Below are positions 54,505 to 63,380 of a DNA stretch of 64,000 nucleotides, piece by piece (position 1 is the first letter of the stretch; every line of letters begins with the position of its first letter). Position numbers and translations under genes: made by a program. This DNA is from Devosia ureilytica (GTDB lineage: Bacteria; Pseudomonadota; Alphaproteobacteria; Rhizobiales; Devosiaceae). The DNA is taken from NCBI RefSeq assembly GCF_024273195.1, contig NZ_JAMZCU010000002.1, forward strand, positions 248,001-312,000, given 5' to 3'. The notes beneath the pieces are model-generated. The model made no database searches. It was not told where the DNA came from and saw only the letters and a list, made by a program, of their open reading frames with translations.

Positions 54505-55727
54505 AGCTTCGCCCCGTCCACCGTGGTCATCACGCCCCCAGCCCCGATCTGGCGGATCACCAGCGCATAATCGCTTCTGCCATTGGCGTTGAGCCGGAAG
54601 AGGCCATCGCGCCCCGCAAAGCCGGCGGGGTTGGTCAGCAGCATGGCATCATAGGGCGGAGTGGCGAGGGACAGCGTGTTCACATTGGCAAGGATGGTCG
54701 CCGTATAGGCAATGGTGGCCATTTGCGGCGGGGCGCTGCCGAAGCGCGCCTGGTAGTCGGCACGAATGGCGTTGAGGCCGGCGTCATTGATGGCGGGAAA
54801 GATCGCGCCGACCAGGGCCGGATTGGCGAGCAAAGCCGGATCGCTGGCCCAATCAGCCGAGCCGACCAGTTGCACCAAGTCAGACCCGACGCCTGCCTCG
54901 GCGAGCAGGCGGGCAAAGGTCGGGGCGCTGGCGCGGTCGGGAATGATCAGCGCATCGAGCATGCCGCGATCCACAAGCGGCTTGGCCTGGGCAATGATCG
55001 ATTGCGCTTCGCTGACATCGGAAAAGGTATAGACGGCGCTGGGATTGAACCCGGCGCTGATCGCCTGGGTGCGAAAGGCAGTGGCCAGGGCCTCGCCATA
55101 GGGGGTTGCCGGAAAGATGCCGGCAGGCCCACGCCGCCCCTGCTCGCGCAGATAGGTGACGGCGCGCTTCATTTCGGTTTCGGGCAACACATTGAGCACA
55201 TGGACGCCTGGCCCGGCGACGCTGCCATTATTGGCAAAGCCGATCAGCGGCACGCCACTGGCCCGCGCCACCGCGCCAGCCGCGCTAACCTGATCGGCCT
55301 TGAGCGGCCCGAGAATCAGCTTGGCGCCCTCGGCAATTGCTGCGCTGGCTGCACTGGTTGCGCCTGCGGCACTGTCGCCCGTGTCGCGCAGCGCGATGGT
55401 GATATTTTCCCCAATATTGGGATTGGCCTCGATGAAGCCTATGGCCAGCTTACTGGCATTGGCGAGGGCAAGTCCCAGTTGCGCCAGCGCCGGATCGCCC
55501 GAGAGCGGCAGCAACAGGGCCACATTGACAGGTCCGCGCCCGAAGCGTTCCGCCGGCGTGGTGGCGATGGGGCTCAGCCCGCCGCTTCCACTGTCCTGCC
55601 CCCAGGGCAGCGAAAAGCTGCGTGATCCCCATTGCATGGACCCCGGAGAACAGGCGGCCAGCAGCGAGGCCAAACCGGCAATCGCCGAGCGGCGGGTCCA
55701 GACCGGCCCATTGTTTTGATTTCCCAC
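54501..55727 (-). CDS. LpoA-like penicillin-binding protein activator lipoprotein
   Basis: 408 residues from GTG 55727 (GAGGCGG upstream); ATG 55763 is an alternative. The signal has RR-S-A-I and a lipobox LLAAC, giving lipidated Cys26. The rest is a type I periplasmic-binding-protein fold (about 70-390): VNVALLLPLSGDPALAQLGLALANA, KLILGPLKADQVSA, GVPLIGFANNGSVAGPGVHVL and LVQLVGSADWASDP. Family members resemble LpoA, which activates PBP1A, but without the N-terminal TPR half. Standing divergent from rsmI is the standard place for this gene. Confidence 0.9.
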   Translation of the reverse strand: MGNQNNGPVWTRRSAIAGLASLLAACSPGSMQWGSRSFSLPWGQDSGSGGLSPIATTPAERFGRGPVNVALLLPLSGDPALAQLGLALANASKLAIGFIEANPNIGENITIALRDTGDSAAGATSAASAAIAEGAKLILGPLKADQVSAAGAVARASGVPLIGFANNGSVAGPGVHVLNVLPETEMKRAVTYLREQGRRGPAGIFPATPYGEALATAFRTQAISAGFNPSAVYTFSDVSEAQSIIAQAKPLVDRGMLDALIIPDRASAPTFARLLAEAGVGSDLVQLVGSADWASDPALLANPALVGAIFPAINDAGLNAIRADYQARFGSAPPQMATIAYTATILANVNTLSLATPPYDAMLLTNPAGFAGRDGLFRLNANGRSDYALVIRQIGAGGVMTTVDGAKL

Positions 55728-55812
55728 GCGATGCCGCCTCAAAAGCTCACAATGTGTTAACAAGGTCGCGCCATATGGTTAACCAATGCTTGAAAAGGAT
55801 GCCGGGCACCCG

Positions 55813-56700
55813 ATGGCCGATGACACACGAGACTATTTTCTGGCCGGTACGCGCTTTGAAGCGCCAACCCTGGCGCCCGGGCTCTATGTGGTCGCGACGC
55901 CCATCGGCAATCTGCGCGACATTACCATTCGAGCCCTCGAGACCCTTGCGGCTGCCGAAATCGTGCTCTGCGAGGACACGAGAACCTCGGCCAAGCTGCT
56001 CGACCATTATGGCATAAAGGGCCGGCGCCAGGCGCTGCACGAGCACAATGAGCGTGACAAGGCCGACCAGATAGCCGCTCGCATTGCGGCCGGTGCCGCA
56101 ATCGCGCTGATTTCCGACGCCGGAACGCCGCTGCTTTCCGATCCCGGCTTTCCGCTGATCCGGGCCCTGGCCGAACAGAACCTGCCGGTTTTTCCTATCC
56201 CCGGCGCATCGGCCCTGCTCTCGGCGCTGGTAATTGCGGGCCTCCCCACCGACGCCTTTGCCTTCCACGGTTTCCTGCCGCCCAAGGCCGGGGCGCGAAT
56301 CAATGCGCTCGCAAGGCTGAAGGATTCACGTGAAACGCTGGTGTTCTACGAATCACCCCGGCGCCTCGAGGGCAGCCTTGCTGCCATGGCCGAGGTGCTG
56401 GGCGAGCGTCAGGCCGTGGTGGCGCTGGAGCTGACCAAGCGTTTCGAGCGCAGTTTTCGTGGTTCGCTGGCGGAACTGGCAAGTCAATTCGCGGATCAGG
56501 AGACCAAAGGCGAGGCCGTCATTGTGGTGGCCGGTGCCGCCGAACCGAGCGCCCCTGCCCTAGAAGACTGGATGGCGGCACTCAAAATTGCCATGGCCGA
56601 CCAGAAGCTGCGGGCTGCGGTAGACGAGGTTGCCGATCGCTTCGGCCTCAAGCGCAAGGAAGTCTATGATGCCGCGCTCACCCTCAAAAACGCCGAGTAG
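55813..56700 (+). CDS. rsmI: 16S rRNA (cytidine1402-2'-O)-methyltransferase
   Basis: 295 residues from ATG 55813; ATG 55786 (304 residues) is also possible, neither with a strong RBS. LYVVATPIGNLRDITIRALE, VLCEDTRTSAKLL, IALISDAGTPLLSDPGFPLIR, PIPGASALLSALVIAGLPTDAF and FYESPRRLEGSLAAMAEVLG are the tetrapyrrole-methylase-type signatures of RsmI. It is followed by yraN with a 32-base overlap. A parS-like site is embedded (56322). Confidence 0.95.
   Translation: MADDTRDYFLAGTRFEAPTLAPGLYVVATPIGNLRDITIRALETLAAAEIVLCEDTRTSAKLLDHYGIKGRRQALHEHNERDKADQIAARIAAGAAIALISDAGTPLLSDPGFPLIRALAEQNLPVFPIPGASALLSALVIAGLPTDAFAFHGFLPPKAGARINALARLKDSRETLVFYESPRRLEGSLAAMAEVLGERQAVVALELTKRFERSFRGSLAELASQFADQETKGEAVIVVAGAAEPSAPALEDWMAALKIAMADQKLRAAVDEVADRFGLKRKEVYDAALTLKNAE
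56322..56337. other. parS-like site inside rsmI
   Basis: GGATTCACGTGAAACG matches symmetric parS at 13 of 16 positions and contains GATTC. It lies within the coding sequence, about 37 kb from the proposed oriC. Confidence 0.4.
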
Positions 56701-57055
56701 CCGCCGCGTCGCCGCTTATCGGCAAGGGCATAGGGGCGAGGCCATGGCGGCGCTGTGGCTGCAATTGAAATTCTACCGCATCCTCGAGCGCCGCTTCAAA
56801 ACCCCCATGGGCGAAATCGACCTCGTGGCCGAAAAGGGCAGCACCGTGGTCTTTGTCGAGGTCAAGCAGCGCGCCCTAAATGCCGATGAAGCGCTGACTT
56901 TTGCAGCAATCAATCGAAGCCGGATTGCCAGGGCGGCGCAACTCTGGCTGGCACAAAACCCCGATGCCCTGGGCCGGGATTTTCGTTTCGACGTAATTCT
57001 ACTTGCACCCGGCCGCTGGCCGCGCCATCTGATCAATGCCTTTCCCGCCAGCTGA
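56669..57055 (+). CDS. yraN: YraN family protein (UPF0102)
   Basis: 128 residues from ATG 56669 (56666 also possible), overlapping rsmI. A predicted endonuclease-like fold: [41 protein letters not shown] (the Glu-x-Asp ... Glu-x-Lys pattern of the PD-(D/E)XK fold), and [12 protein letters not shown]. Function is unproven. The order rsmI-yraN-gshB is usual in alphaproteobacteria. Confidence 0.92.
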   Translation: MPRSPSKTPSSRRVAAYRQGHRGEAMAALWLQLKFYRILERRFKTPMGEIDLVAEKGSTVVFVEVKQRALNADEALTFAAINRSRIARAAQLWLAQNPDALGRDFRFDVILLAPGRWPRHLINAFPAS

Positions 57056-57063
57056 GAGATGTC

Positions 57064-58008
57064 ATGACACTCAAAGTCGCGGTCCAGATGGACCATGTTG
57101 CAACCATCAATCCGCGCGGCGATTCGACCTTCGCCATGATGCTCGAGGCGCAGGCGCGCGGGCATCAATTGCTGCACTATACGCCTGATACGCTGTCGCT
57201 GAACGGCAATACCGTCAGCGCCCTGGCCCAGCCGATCACCGTGACTGATGCGGAAAAGGGCCAGCACTTCACCCTGGGCGAGGCCAATCGCGTGGACCTA
57301 TCCACCCAGGACGTGGTGCTGATGCGCCAGGATCCGCCCTTCGACATGAACTACATCACGCTCACGCATCTGCTCGAGCGCATCCACCCCAGGACGTTGG
57401 TGGTCAACCCGCCTGCAGCGGTGCGCAATGCGCCCGAAAAAATCCTCGTCACCGAGTTCCCCGAGCTGATGCCGCCGACGCTCGTGACCCGCGACCGCGC
57501 CGAAATCCATGCCTTCCGCAAGCAGCATGGCAATATCATCGTCAAGCCGCTCTACGGCAATGGCGGGGCTGGTGTGTTCTTCATCCAGGAAGGCGACCAT
57601 AACCTGGCGAGCCTGCTCGAACTGTTCGAGACCAATTATCGCGAACCCTTCATGGTCCAACGCTACCTGCCCGATGTGCGCAAAGGTGATAAGCGCATCA
57701 TCATCATCGACGGTGAGCCGGTCATGGGATTGAACCGCATTCCGGCCGATGGCGAGGCGCGCAGCAATATGCATGTGGGTGGCCGCCCCGAACTCTCGCC
57801 GCTGACCGAGCGCGAGATGGAAATCTGCGCGGCCATCGGCCCGGCGCTGAAAGAGCGCGACATGATCTTTGTCGGCATCGACGTCATCGGTGGCTATCTC
57901 ACTGAAATCAATGTCACTTCCCCGACCGGGATCCGCGAGATCAAGCGTTTCGGCGGCCCCGATATTGCGGTGATGATCTGGGACGCCATCGAGAAGCGGC
58001 GGGGATAG
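57064..58008 (+). CDS. gshB: glutathione synthetase
   Basis: 314 residues. ATP-grasp ligase joining glycine to gamma-glutamylcysteine. [21 protein letters not shown] at the N-terminus, [36 protein letters not shown] (ATP-grasp loop), [23 protein letters not shown], and the catalytic-loop end [23 protein letters not shown]. Full length. Starts 8 bases after yraN. Confidence 0.97.
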   Translation: MTLKVAVQMDHVATINPRGDSTFAMMLEAQARGHQLLHYTPDTLSLNGNTVSALAQPITVTDAEKGQHFTLGEANRVDLSTQDVVLMRQDPPFDMNYITLTHLLERIHPRTLVVNPPAAVRNAPEKILVTEFPELMPPTLVTRDRAEIHAFRKQHGNIIVKPLYGNGGAGVFFIQEGDHNLASLLELFETNYREPFMVQRYLPDVRKGDKRIIIIDGEPVMGLNRIPADGEARSNMHVGGRPELSPLTEREMEICAAIGPALKERDMIFVGIDVIGGYLTEINVTSPTGIREIKRFGGPDIAVMIWDAIEKRRG

Positions 58009-58082
58009 GGACCGGGGTTGGCGGGGCCGGCCAAATGCCCTAGTGCTGGGCTGTGGCCTGGAGCGGGGCCAGGAGGGCACGG

Positions 58083-58709
58083 ATGAACACTTTTCTGGTC
58101 GCATTTGCCACGTTGTTTGCAACGGTGGGCGTGGCGGACATCGCCTTCATCTTTGCGGCCCTGACCAAGGACAATACGGCCGCTCAGCGCCGTACCTTTG
58201 CCACGCGCGGCGTGCTGGTGGCACTGGCGATCCTTCTGTTCTTCGCGGTCCTGGGCAATGCCATCCTCGATGTCTTCGGCATCACCATCCCTGCCCTGCG
58301 CACGGCTGGCGGCATCCTCTTGCTGCTCATCGCCATCGACATGGTATTCGCCCGCCATTCGGGTGGCACCGGCACGACCGACGAGGAAGAGGTGGAAGCC
58401 CGCCAGAGCCATGACATTTCGGTCTTCCCGCTGGCCATGCCGCTGATGGCCGGTCCCGGCGCCATTTCGGCGGTGATCCTGCTCACCACCGGCGCCAGGA
58501 CGGATTTCGAATTCTGGCTGGTGCTGGCAGCCATTGTCGTCATTCTGGCGCTGTGCTGGCTGACCCTTTTGATCGCCATTCCGATCCAGCGCCTCCTGGG
58601 GCTGACGGGACTTTCGGTGGTGTCGCGCGTTGTCGGTATCCTGCTGGCGGCGCTGGCCGTGCAGTTCGTTTTCGATGGCATCCAGTCGAGCGGCTTGCTG
58701 GCCGGCTGA
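58083..58709 (+). CDS. MarC family integral membrane protein
   Basis: 208 residues from ATG 58083 (GGAGGGCACGG upstream). Six membrane segments are seen, with FLVAFATLFATVGVADIAFIFAALTK, FGITIPALRTAGGILLLLIAIDMVF, ISVFPLAMPLMAGPGAISAVILL and VVSRVVGILLAALAVQFVFDGI: the family's PLMAGPG motif is intact. A loop (RHSGGTGTTDEEEVEARQ) is cytoplasmic or periplasmic. MarC is not involved in drug resistance despite its name; the substrate is unknown. Confidence 0.93.
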   Translation: MNTFLVAFATLFATVGVADIAFIFAALTKDNTAAQRRTFATRGVLVALAILLFFAVLGNAILDVFGITIPALRTAGGILLLLIAIDMVFARHSGGTGTTDEEEVEARQSHDISVFPLAMPLMAGPGAISAVILLTTGARTDFEFWLVLAAIVVILALCWLTLLIAIPIQRLLGLTGLSVVSRVVGILLAALAVQFVFDGIQSSGLLAG

Positions 58710-58747
58710 CCCCCGCCACGGGCACAAATTTCAGAAAATTATCAGCG

Positions 58748-58762
58748 TTAAGCAAGTGTTAA
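58748..58762. promoter_or_regulatory. CtrA-type site upstream of a small secreted peptide gene
   Basis: TTAAGCAAGTGTTAA is a perfect TTAA-N7-TTAA, 68 bases upstream of ATG 58831. The distance suits a promoter element activated by CtrA. Confidence 0.65.
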
Positions 58763-58830
58763 TGCTGTTGTTGCGCCCGGCCCGGCCGAAGCGCAGAGAT
58801 GAGGCAGCAACTCTATTGGGAGTCGTCCCC

Positions 58831-58953
58831 ATGCGTCTCGCTGCTGCGACTGTTCTGTTGATTTTCGCCATCATGGCCACCAGCGTGGCCGGGACGGGCG
58901 CCGCCCGTTCGGAAATGCTGACGCCATTGACCGCTGTGACTGCGGATCACTGA
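58831..58953 (+). CDS. 40-residue predicted secreted peptide
   Basis: Starts at ATG 58831 with GGGAG 9 bases upstream. Residues 1-26 form a signal peptide (MRLAAATVLLIFAIMATSVA, then GTGA and an Ala-rich region), leaving a 13-17 residue mature peptide ending SEMLTPLTAVTADH. The combination of RBS, signal peptide and an upstream CtrA-type site supports a real gene even though it is short. The stop overlaps the 3' end of the convergent hydrolase by 7 bases. No family recognised. Confidence 0.55.
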   Translation: MRLAAATVLLIFAIMATSVAGTGAARSEMLTPLTAVTADH

Positions 58954-60119
58954 GCCGCCTGGGCGTCTTCGGCACTGTCGCTGCCCGCCACCACCCCGAC
59001 GCCAAAGGCATCGACCCGGCCGACCGGGGCCTCCACCAATTGGTCGAGCGGGAAAGCGGCCGGCGTTTCCGGCAGGCCAGTGGCCAGCAGCAGATCGCTG
59101 GCCCGATCCGGGGCGCGGCTCAAGGGCACCACGGCACCCGCAACTTCGAGCAGCCGGGTCTGTCCCAGGCCCTGATAGGGCGGGCGCAGCATGGTCCCGG
59201 CGTCCGTACCTTGCAGCGGATCGACCACCGCCACGCTGATCCGGCCACCGCGATAAAAATTGCGCATGGACTGGCTGACGTAAAAGGCCAGCTTGTCCGA
59301 GCCTGCGGATGAATAATGGATGCCATCATCCTTGCGCATCAGGGCGTTCTGGCCATTCACATCGGGCCCATAGGCGGCATATTTGCCTTCCACATCAGCA
59401 AAGCGATCATAGATATCGACAAATTCGGCGCCGCCGGAAAAGGCCGCGAGGCGGTGGAGCGCGCTGATCTGGCCCATGGCCGCCGAATATTGACTGCGCG
59501 ACATGGGCGGCAGGCCCATCCAGATCACCGGCTTGCGCGCGGCGCGGAGCTGGCCGAGGAAATTGCTGATCCGGGTCTGATATTCATTGGTCCAGCCTTG
59601 GGTGAAGGCTTCAAAGGTCTGCCCATTGGCCTGGATTTCCTGGCGGTCATTGATGCCGATGATGACGACGGCAATGTCAAAGCTGTCCGCCGCGATCTGC
59701 TCGGCAATGGCGGCGTTCCAGTCGAAATAATCGTCGCGCACAAAGCCCGAGGAACTGACCCCCTGCCCGATCACCACGAGGTTGGGATCCTCGGCATAAA
59801 AGCGTTCCAGCGCCTTGGTCAGGTCAATGGCCAGCGAATCCCCAAAGACGGCCAGGCGGGTGGCATCGGGCGCCTTGTCGATGACCGGCGCCGGAGGCGG
59901 CAGGGCCACAGGAGCGGCCTGCGGGCGCGGCTGGGTCTGCTGCACCTGCGGCGCCGGGGCGGGCTCCTCGCCAAACAGGAGATCGAACAGGGTCCGCCGC
60001 CGCGGTTGCTCGTTCTGGGCCAGAAGCATGCGTTCGCCCATGGCCGGTTGCGCCAGCGCCGGGCCGATATCGGCCAGCACCAAAAGACCCACCACAACCA
60101 GAAGAAGAAGCCGCTTCAT
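58947..60119 (-). CDS. secreted SGNH/GDSL hydrolase (DUF459 family)
   Basis: 390 residues from ATG 60119. Signal peptide MKRLLLLVVVGLLVLADIGPALAQ, then a Pro/Gln-rich linker (about 45-80), then an SGNH domain: LAVFGDSLAIDLTKAL (nucleophile Ser), IIGINDRQEI (Gly-x-Asn-Asp) and DDGIHYSSAGSDKLA (Asp-x-x-His). After the domain comes a long, less conserved tail. DUF459 proteins are periplasmic esterases; substrate unknown, perhaps cell-wall polymers. Located next to a lytic transglycosylase, which fits a cell-envelope role. Confidence 0.9.
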   Translation of the reverse strand: MKRLLLLVVVGLLVLADIGPALAQPAMGERMLLAQNEQPRRRTLFDLLFGEEPAPAPQVQQTQPRPQAAPVALPPPAPVIDKAPDATRLAVFGDSLAIDLTKALERFYAEDPNLVVIGQGVSSSGFVRDDYFDWNAAIAEQIAADSFDIAVVIIGINDRQEIQANGQTFEAFTQGWTNEYQTRISNFLGQLRAARKPVIWMGLPPMSRSQYSAAMGQISALHRLAAFSGGAEFVDIYDRFADVEGKYAAYGPDVNGQNALMRKDDGIHYSSAGSDKLAFYVSQSMRNFYRGGRISVAVVDPLQGTDAGTMLRPPYQGLGQTRLLEVAGAVVPLSRAPDRASDLLLATGLPETPAAFPLDQLVEAPVGRVDAFGVGVVAGSDSAEDAQAAQ

Positions 60120-60191
60120 GCCCAAATCCGCATCACAATTTTTGCCTTGTAGCACCGGCTTCTGCCCAAGGCCACGGCGCTCCCCATGCCG

Positions 60192-61388
60192 TTACCGGGT
60201 CGCGGCGACCAGCGCGTCATGGGCGGCGCGCGTGACAAAGCCATCAGCCACCATGCCATTGGCGGCCTGGAACCTGGCGTAGGCGGCCTGGGTGATGGGG
60301 CCAATGCGCCCGTCGACGGCGCCATTGTAAAGGCCAAGGGTCGTGAGCGCCCCCTGGATCGCCATGCGCTGGGCCAGATCTGGAAATTGCGTATGCCGCG
60401 GCCAGGGCGTTGCAAAGGCACCGCCACCCTTGAGGCGATCAGTCAGATGGGCCACGGCCAGCGCATAGCTGTCGGAAAAATTATAGCCCTTGAAGGCCAG
60501 GTAATTGCCCGTCATCAGGAATTTGGGTCCGGTGCCACCGGCCGGAACATAGAGAAAGACCGGCGTATCGAGCGCAGAAAACTGCCGCCCGGCAACCCGG
60601 GTGACGCCGCGTTCGGCAAAGAATGAAACGGGCCGCAATTGCTCGCGGGTGGCCAGCAGATAATCGAACCCTGCCGGAACATCGACTTCAAAGCCCCAAT
60701 CCAGGCCAGGCTGATAGCCGAGGCGGCGCAGATATGCGGCGCTGGTCGCCAGCGCATCAGCGAGGGAATTGTGCAGGTCCACGCGGCCATCCCCATCCCC
60801 GTCGGTGCCATGGGCGAGCACATTGCTTGGATTGACCTGCAAATGCCCGATGGCCCCGGCCCAGGAGCCGACGGGCGAAACGCCCCCATTGGCCTGGGCC
60901 AGCTTGAGCGCCGCGACGAAATCGGCCTTGTCCTCGGCAAAGCGGCTGCGGCGTTGCCAAGCGATGGTGGCCAGCGAGCGCACGATGGGGCGGATGAGGC
61001 TGTCGTTGCCCAGCACCGCGCCATAATCGGTTTCCATGCCCCAGATGGCCCCCAGGACATAGGGATCAACGCCATAGGCCTTGCCGATGCTGGCAAAGAG
61101 ATTGGTCTGCTGCGCCAGGGCTGCCTTGCCGCGGGCAATCCGTCCCGACGAGATGCGCGCATCGAGATAATCCCAGATCGGGGTGGTGAACTCGGGCTGG
61201 GTTTCAACCAGGTTCGGCACCCTTGGGTCGGGCGTCAGCGCGGATGTTATGGCATCATAGAACCGGCCATCGACGCCGGACGCGACTGCTTCGGCGCGAA
61301 ACTGGGCGAGAAAGCCGGAAAAACTGTCCAGCGGCTGAGCCAGGGCTGGAGCCATGAGCGCCAGCCAGAAGAGTGCTACCCAGCGCAT
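60192..61388 (-). CDS. MltB-type lytic murein transglycosylase with peptidoglycan-binding domain
   Basis: 398 residues from ATG 61388, preceded by GGGAGG (a TTG lies two codons earlier). Signal peptide MRWVALFWLALMAPALAQ. Catalytic domain about 25-325: VLGAIWGMETDYGAVLG with the catalytic Glu, FVAALKLAQANGG, SWAGAIGHLQVNPSN and DGDGDGRVDLHNSLADALATSAAYL. A C-terminal peptidoglycan-binding module (about 335-398) has LGLYNGAVDGRIGPITQAAYARFQ. Cleaves glycan strands to anhydromuropeptides. Upstream on the same strand is galE. Confidence 0.94.
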   Translation of the reverse strand: MRWVALFWLALMAPALAQPLDSFSGFLAQFRAEAVASGVDGRFYDAITSALTPDPRVPNLVETQPEFTTPIWDYLDARISSGRIARGKAALAQQTNLFASIGKAYGVDPYVLGAIWGMETDYGAVLGNDSLIRPIVRSLATIAWQRRSRFAEDKADFVAALKLAQANGGVSPVGSWAGAIGHLQVNPSNVLAHGTDGDGDGRVDLHNSLADALATSAAYLRRLGYQPGLDWGFEVDVPAGFDYLLATREQLRPVSFFAERGVTRVAGRQFSALDTPVFLYVPAGGTGPKFLMTGNYLAFKGYNFSDSYALAVAHLTDRLKGGGAFATPWPRHTQFPDLAQRMAIQGALTTLGLYNGAVDGRIGPITQAAYARFQAANGMVADGFVTRAAHDALVAATR

Positions 61389-61405
61389 GGACAATCCTCC
61401 CTGTT

Positions 61406-62392
61406 CTATCTGTTGCGGGTCAGCAGGTGCCGCTCCCAGGCATAGGCCGTTTCCACGATCTCGTTGAGATCGTCGTGCTGGGGCACCCAGCCGAGCAATT
61501 GCCGGACCTTTTCACCCGTGGCGGTGATCGACGCCGGATCGCCGGCGCGGCGCGGCGCCTCGTCGGCGCGCAGGTTGACGCCCGACACCTTGCGCACCGT
61601 CTCGACCACTTCACGCACTGAATAGCCCTGGCCATAGGCGCAATTGAGCGTGGTGCTGTCGCCGCCGCCGCGCAGGTGCCTGAGCAGCAGTGCATGGGCC
61701 GCGATCAGGTCGGTGACGTGGATATAGTCGCGCACACAGGTGCCGTCTGGGGTTTCATAATCGGTGCCGAAAATGTCCATTTTTTCGCGCGAGCCCAGCG
61801 CCACCTGGCAGGCGACCTTGATCAGATGCGTCGCCTCGGGCGTCGACTGACCGGACCGCTTGCCCGGATCAGCGCCCGCGACATTGAAATAGCGCAGCAC
61901 GCCAAAGGTGATGGGATGGGCTGCGGCCACATCGGCCAGCATCCATTCGGTCATCAGCTTGGACCGGCCATAGGGCGACATCGGGTTGAGCGGTGTGGTT
62001 TCAACCACGGGCGCCAGCCCGGTCATGCCATAGACGGCGGCGGTGGAGGAAAAGATGAAGTGCTTGACCCCGCCCTTGACGGCCGCCTCGATCAGATTGC
62101 GCGAGGTGGCCGTGTTATTGGCGTAGTATTTGAGCGGGTTGGTGACAGATTCCGGCACGACGATGGAGCCGGCAAAATGCACGATCTCGGTGATGCCGTG
62201 TTTTTCGATGAGCCGCAGCACCAGGTCAATATCGCCGGCATTGCCGCTCTCGAAGCGCGCGCGCCCGTCGATGGCCCAGTCAAAACCCGTCACCAGGTTG
62301 TCGAGCACGACAACATCTTCGCCAGCGTCGGCAAGGTTGAGCACCATATGGCTGCCGATATAGCCGGCGCCGCCGGTTACGAGGACCGTCAT
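61406..62392 (-). CDS. galE: UDP-glucose 4-epimerase
   Basis: 328 residues from ATG 62392. Short-chain dehydrogenase fold with TVLVTGGAGYIGSHMVLNL, the catalytic SPYGRSKLMTEWML (Tyr-x3-Lys), STAAVYG and RYFNVAGADP. It makes UDP-galactose for surface polysaccharide. Divergent from galU, which makes the substrate UDP-glucose; a 103-base gap holds both promoters. Confidence 0.95.
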   Translation of the reverse strand: MTVLVTGGAGYIGSHMVLNLADAGEDVVVLDNLVTGFDWAIDGRARFESGNAGDIDLVLRLIEKHGITEIVHFAGSIVVPESVTNPLKYYANNTATSRNLIEAAVKGGVKHFIFSSTAAVYGMTGLAPVVETTPLNPMSPYGRSKLMTEWMLADVAAAHPITFGVLRYFNVAGADPGKRSGQSTPEATHLIKVACQVALGSREKMDIFGTDYETPDGTCVRDYIHVTDLIAAHALLLRHLRGGGDSTTLNCAYGQGYSVREVVETVRKVSGVNLRADEAPRRAGDPASITATGEKVRQLLGWVPQHDDLNEIVETAYAWERHLLTRNR

Positions 62393-62495
62393 GCTTTGTC
62401 TCTCCGCGTCGGAAATGCTATTTGCAGGCAACGATATATGCCAGATGTTGATTTAGCTCTATGTCTGACCAGCGTCCACCAGGGAGAAGTTATTC

Positions 62496-63380
62496 GTGTC
62501 CAAACGTGTCCGTACCGCCGTATTTCCTGTCGCCGGCCTTGGCACCCGTTTCCTGCCCGCCACCAAGTCCATGCCCAAGGAAATGCTCACGGTAGTGGAT
62601 CGTCCGCTGATCCAATACGCGGTGGACGAGGCCCGCGAAGCCGGCATCGAACACTTCGTCTTTGTCACCGGCCGCAACAAGGGGGTCATCGAGGACCATT
62701 TCGACCGACAGTTCGAGCTGGAGGCGACGCTGGAGGCGCGCGGCAAGCTCGAAGCGCTCGAGCAGTTGCAGCAGGACCTTCCTTCGGCTGGCCGCACCAG
62801 CTTCACCCGCCAGCAGGAGCCGCTGGGGCTCGGCCATGCGGTGTGGTGCGCCCGCGATATCGTGGGCGATCAACCCTTCGCTCTGTTGCTGCCCGACATG
62901 ATCTTTCAGGCCAATCCCGGTGTGCTCAAGCAGATGATGGACGCCTATGAGGAGCGGGGGGGCAATATCATCGGTGTCGAAGAATGCGCCTGGGAGGATG
63001 TGTCCTCCTATGGGCTGGTGGTGCGCGGCGATGGCCCGGACCAGGGCTTTGCCATCAGCGGCATGGTGGAAAAGCCCAAGCGCGAAGACGCGCCATCAAA
63101 CCTCTTCATCTCCGGCCGCTATATCCTGCAGCCCGAGATTTTTGCTCTCCTCGCCGAACAGACGCGCGGCGCAGGCGGTGAAATCCAGCTGACCGACGCC
63201 ATGCAGACCCTGATGGGCCGGCAGCGTTTTACCGGCGTCAAGTATGAGGGCAAGGTCTATGACTGCGGCTCGAAGCTGGGGTTCCTGACCGCCAATGTGG
63301 TCTTCGCGCTCGATCGCCCCGACATTCGTCCCGGCTTTGTCGAGGAATTGCGCAAGCTCGATCTCGGCGACCAGCTCTAG
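62496..63380 (+). CDS. galU: UTP-glucose-1-phosphate uridylyltransferase
   Basis: 294 residues with GTG start at 62496 and GGGAG 10 bases before. Nucleotidyltransferase fold: [20 protein letters not shown] with [65 protein letters not shown] and EIQLTDAM. Provides UDP-glucose for GalE and envelope sugars. The end overlaps the convergent barrel gene by 4 bases. Confidence 0.97.
   Translation: MSKRVRTAVFPVAGLGTRFLPATKSMPKEMLTVVDRPLIQYAVDEAREAGIEHFVFVTGRNKGVIEDHFDRQFELEATLEARGKLEALEQLQQDLPSAGRTSFTRQQEPLGLGHAVWCARDIVGDQPFALLLPDMIFQANPGVLKQMMDAYEERGGNIIGVEECAWEDVSSYGLVVRGDGPDQGFAISGMVEKPKREDAPSNLFISGRYILQPEIFALLAEQTRGAGGEIQLTDAMQTLMGRQRFTGVKYEGKVYDCGSKLGFLTANVVFALDRPDIRPGFVEELRKLDLGDQL

Noticed and set aside
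55755..55785. CtrA site between the LpoA-like gene and rsmI
   Set aside because: Two TTAAC motifs occur, but 18 bases apart rather than 7.
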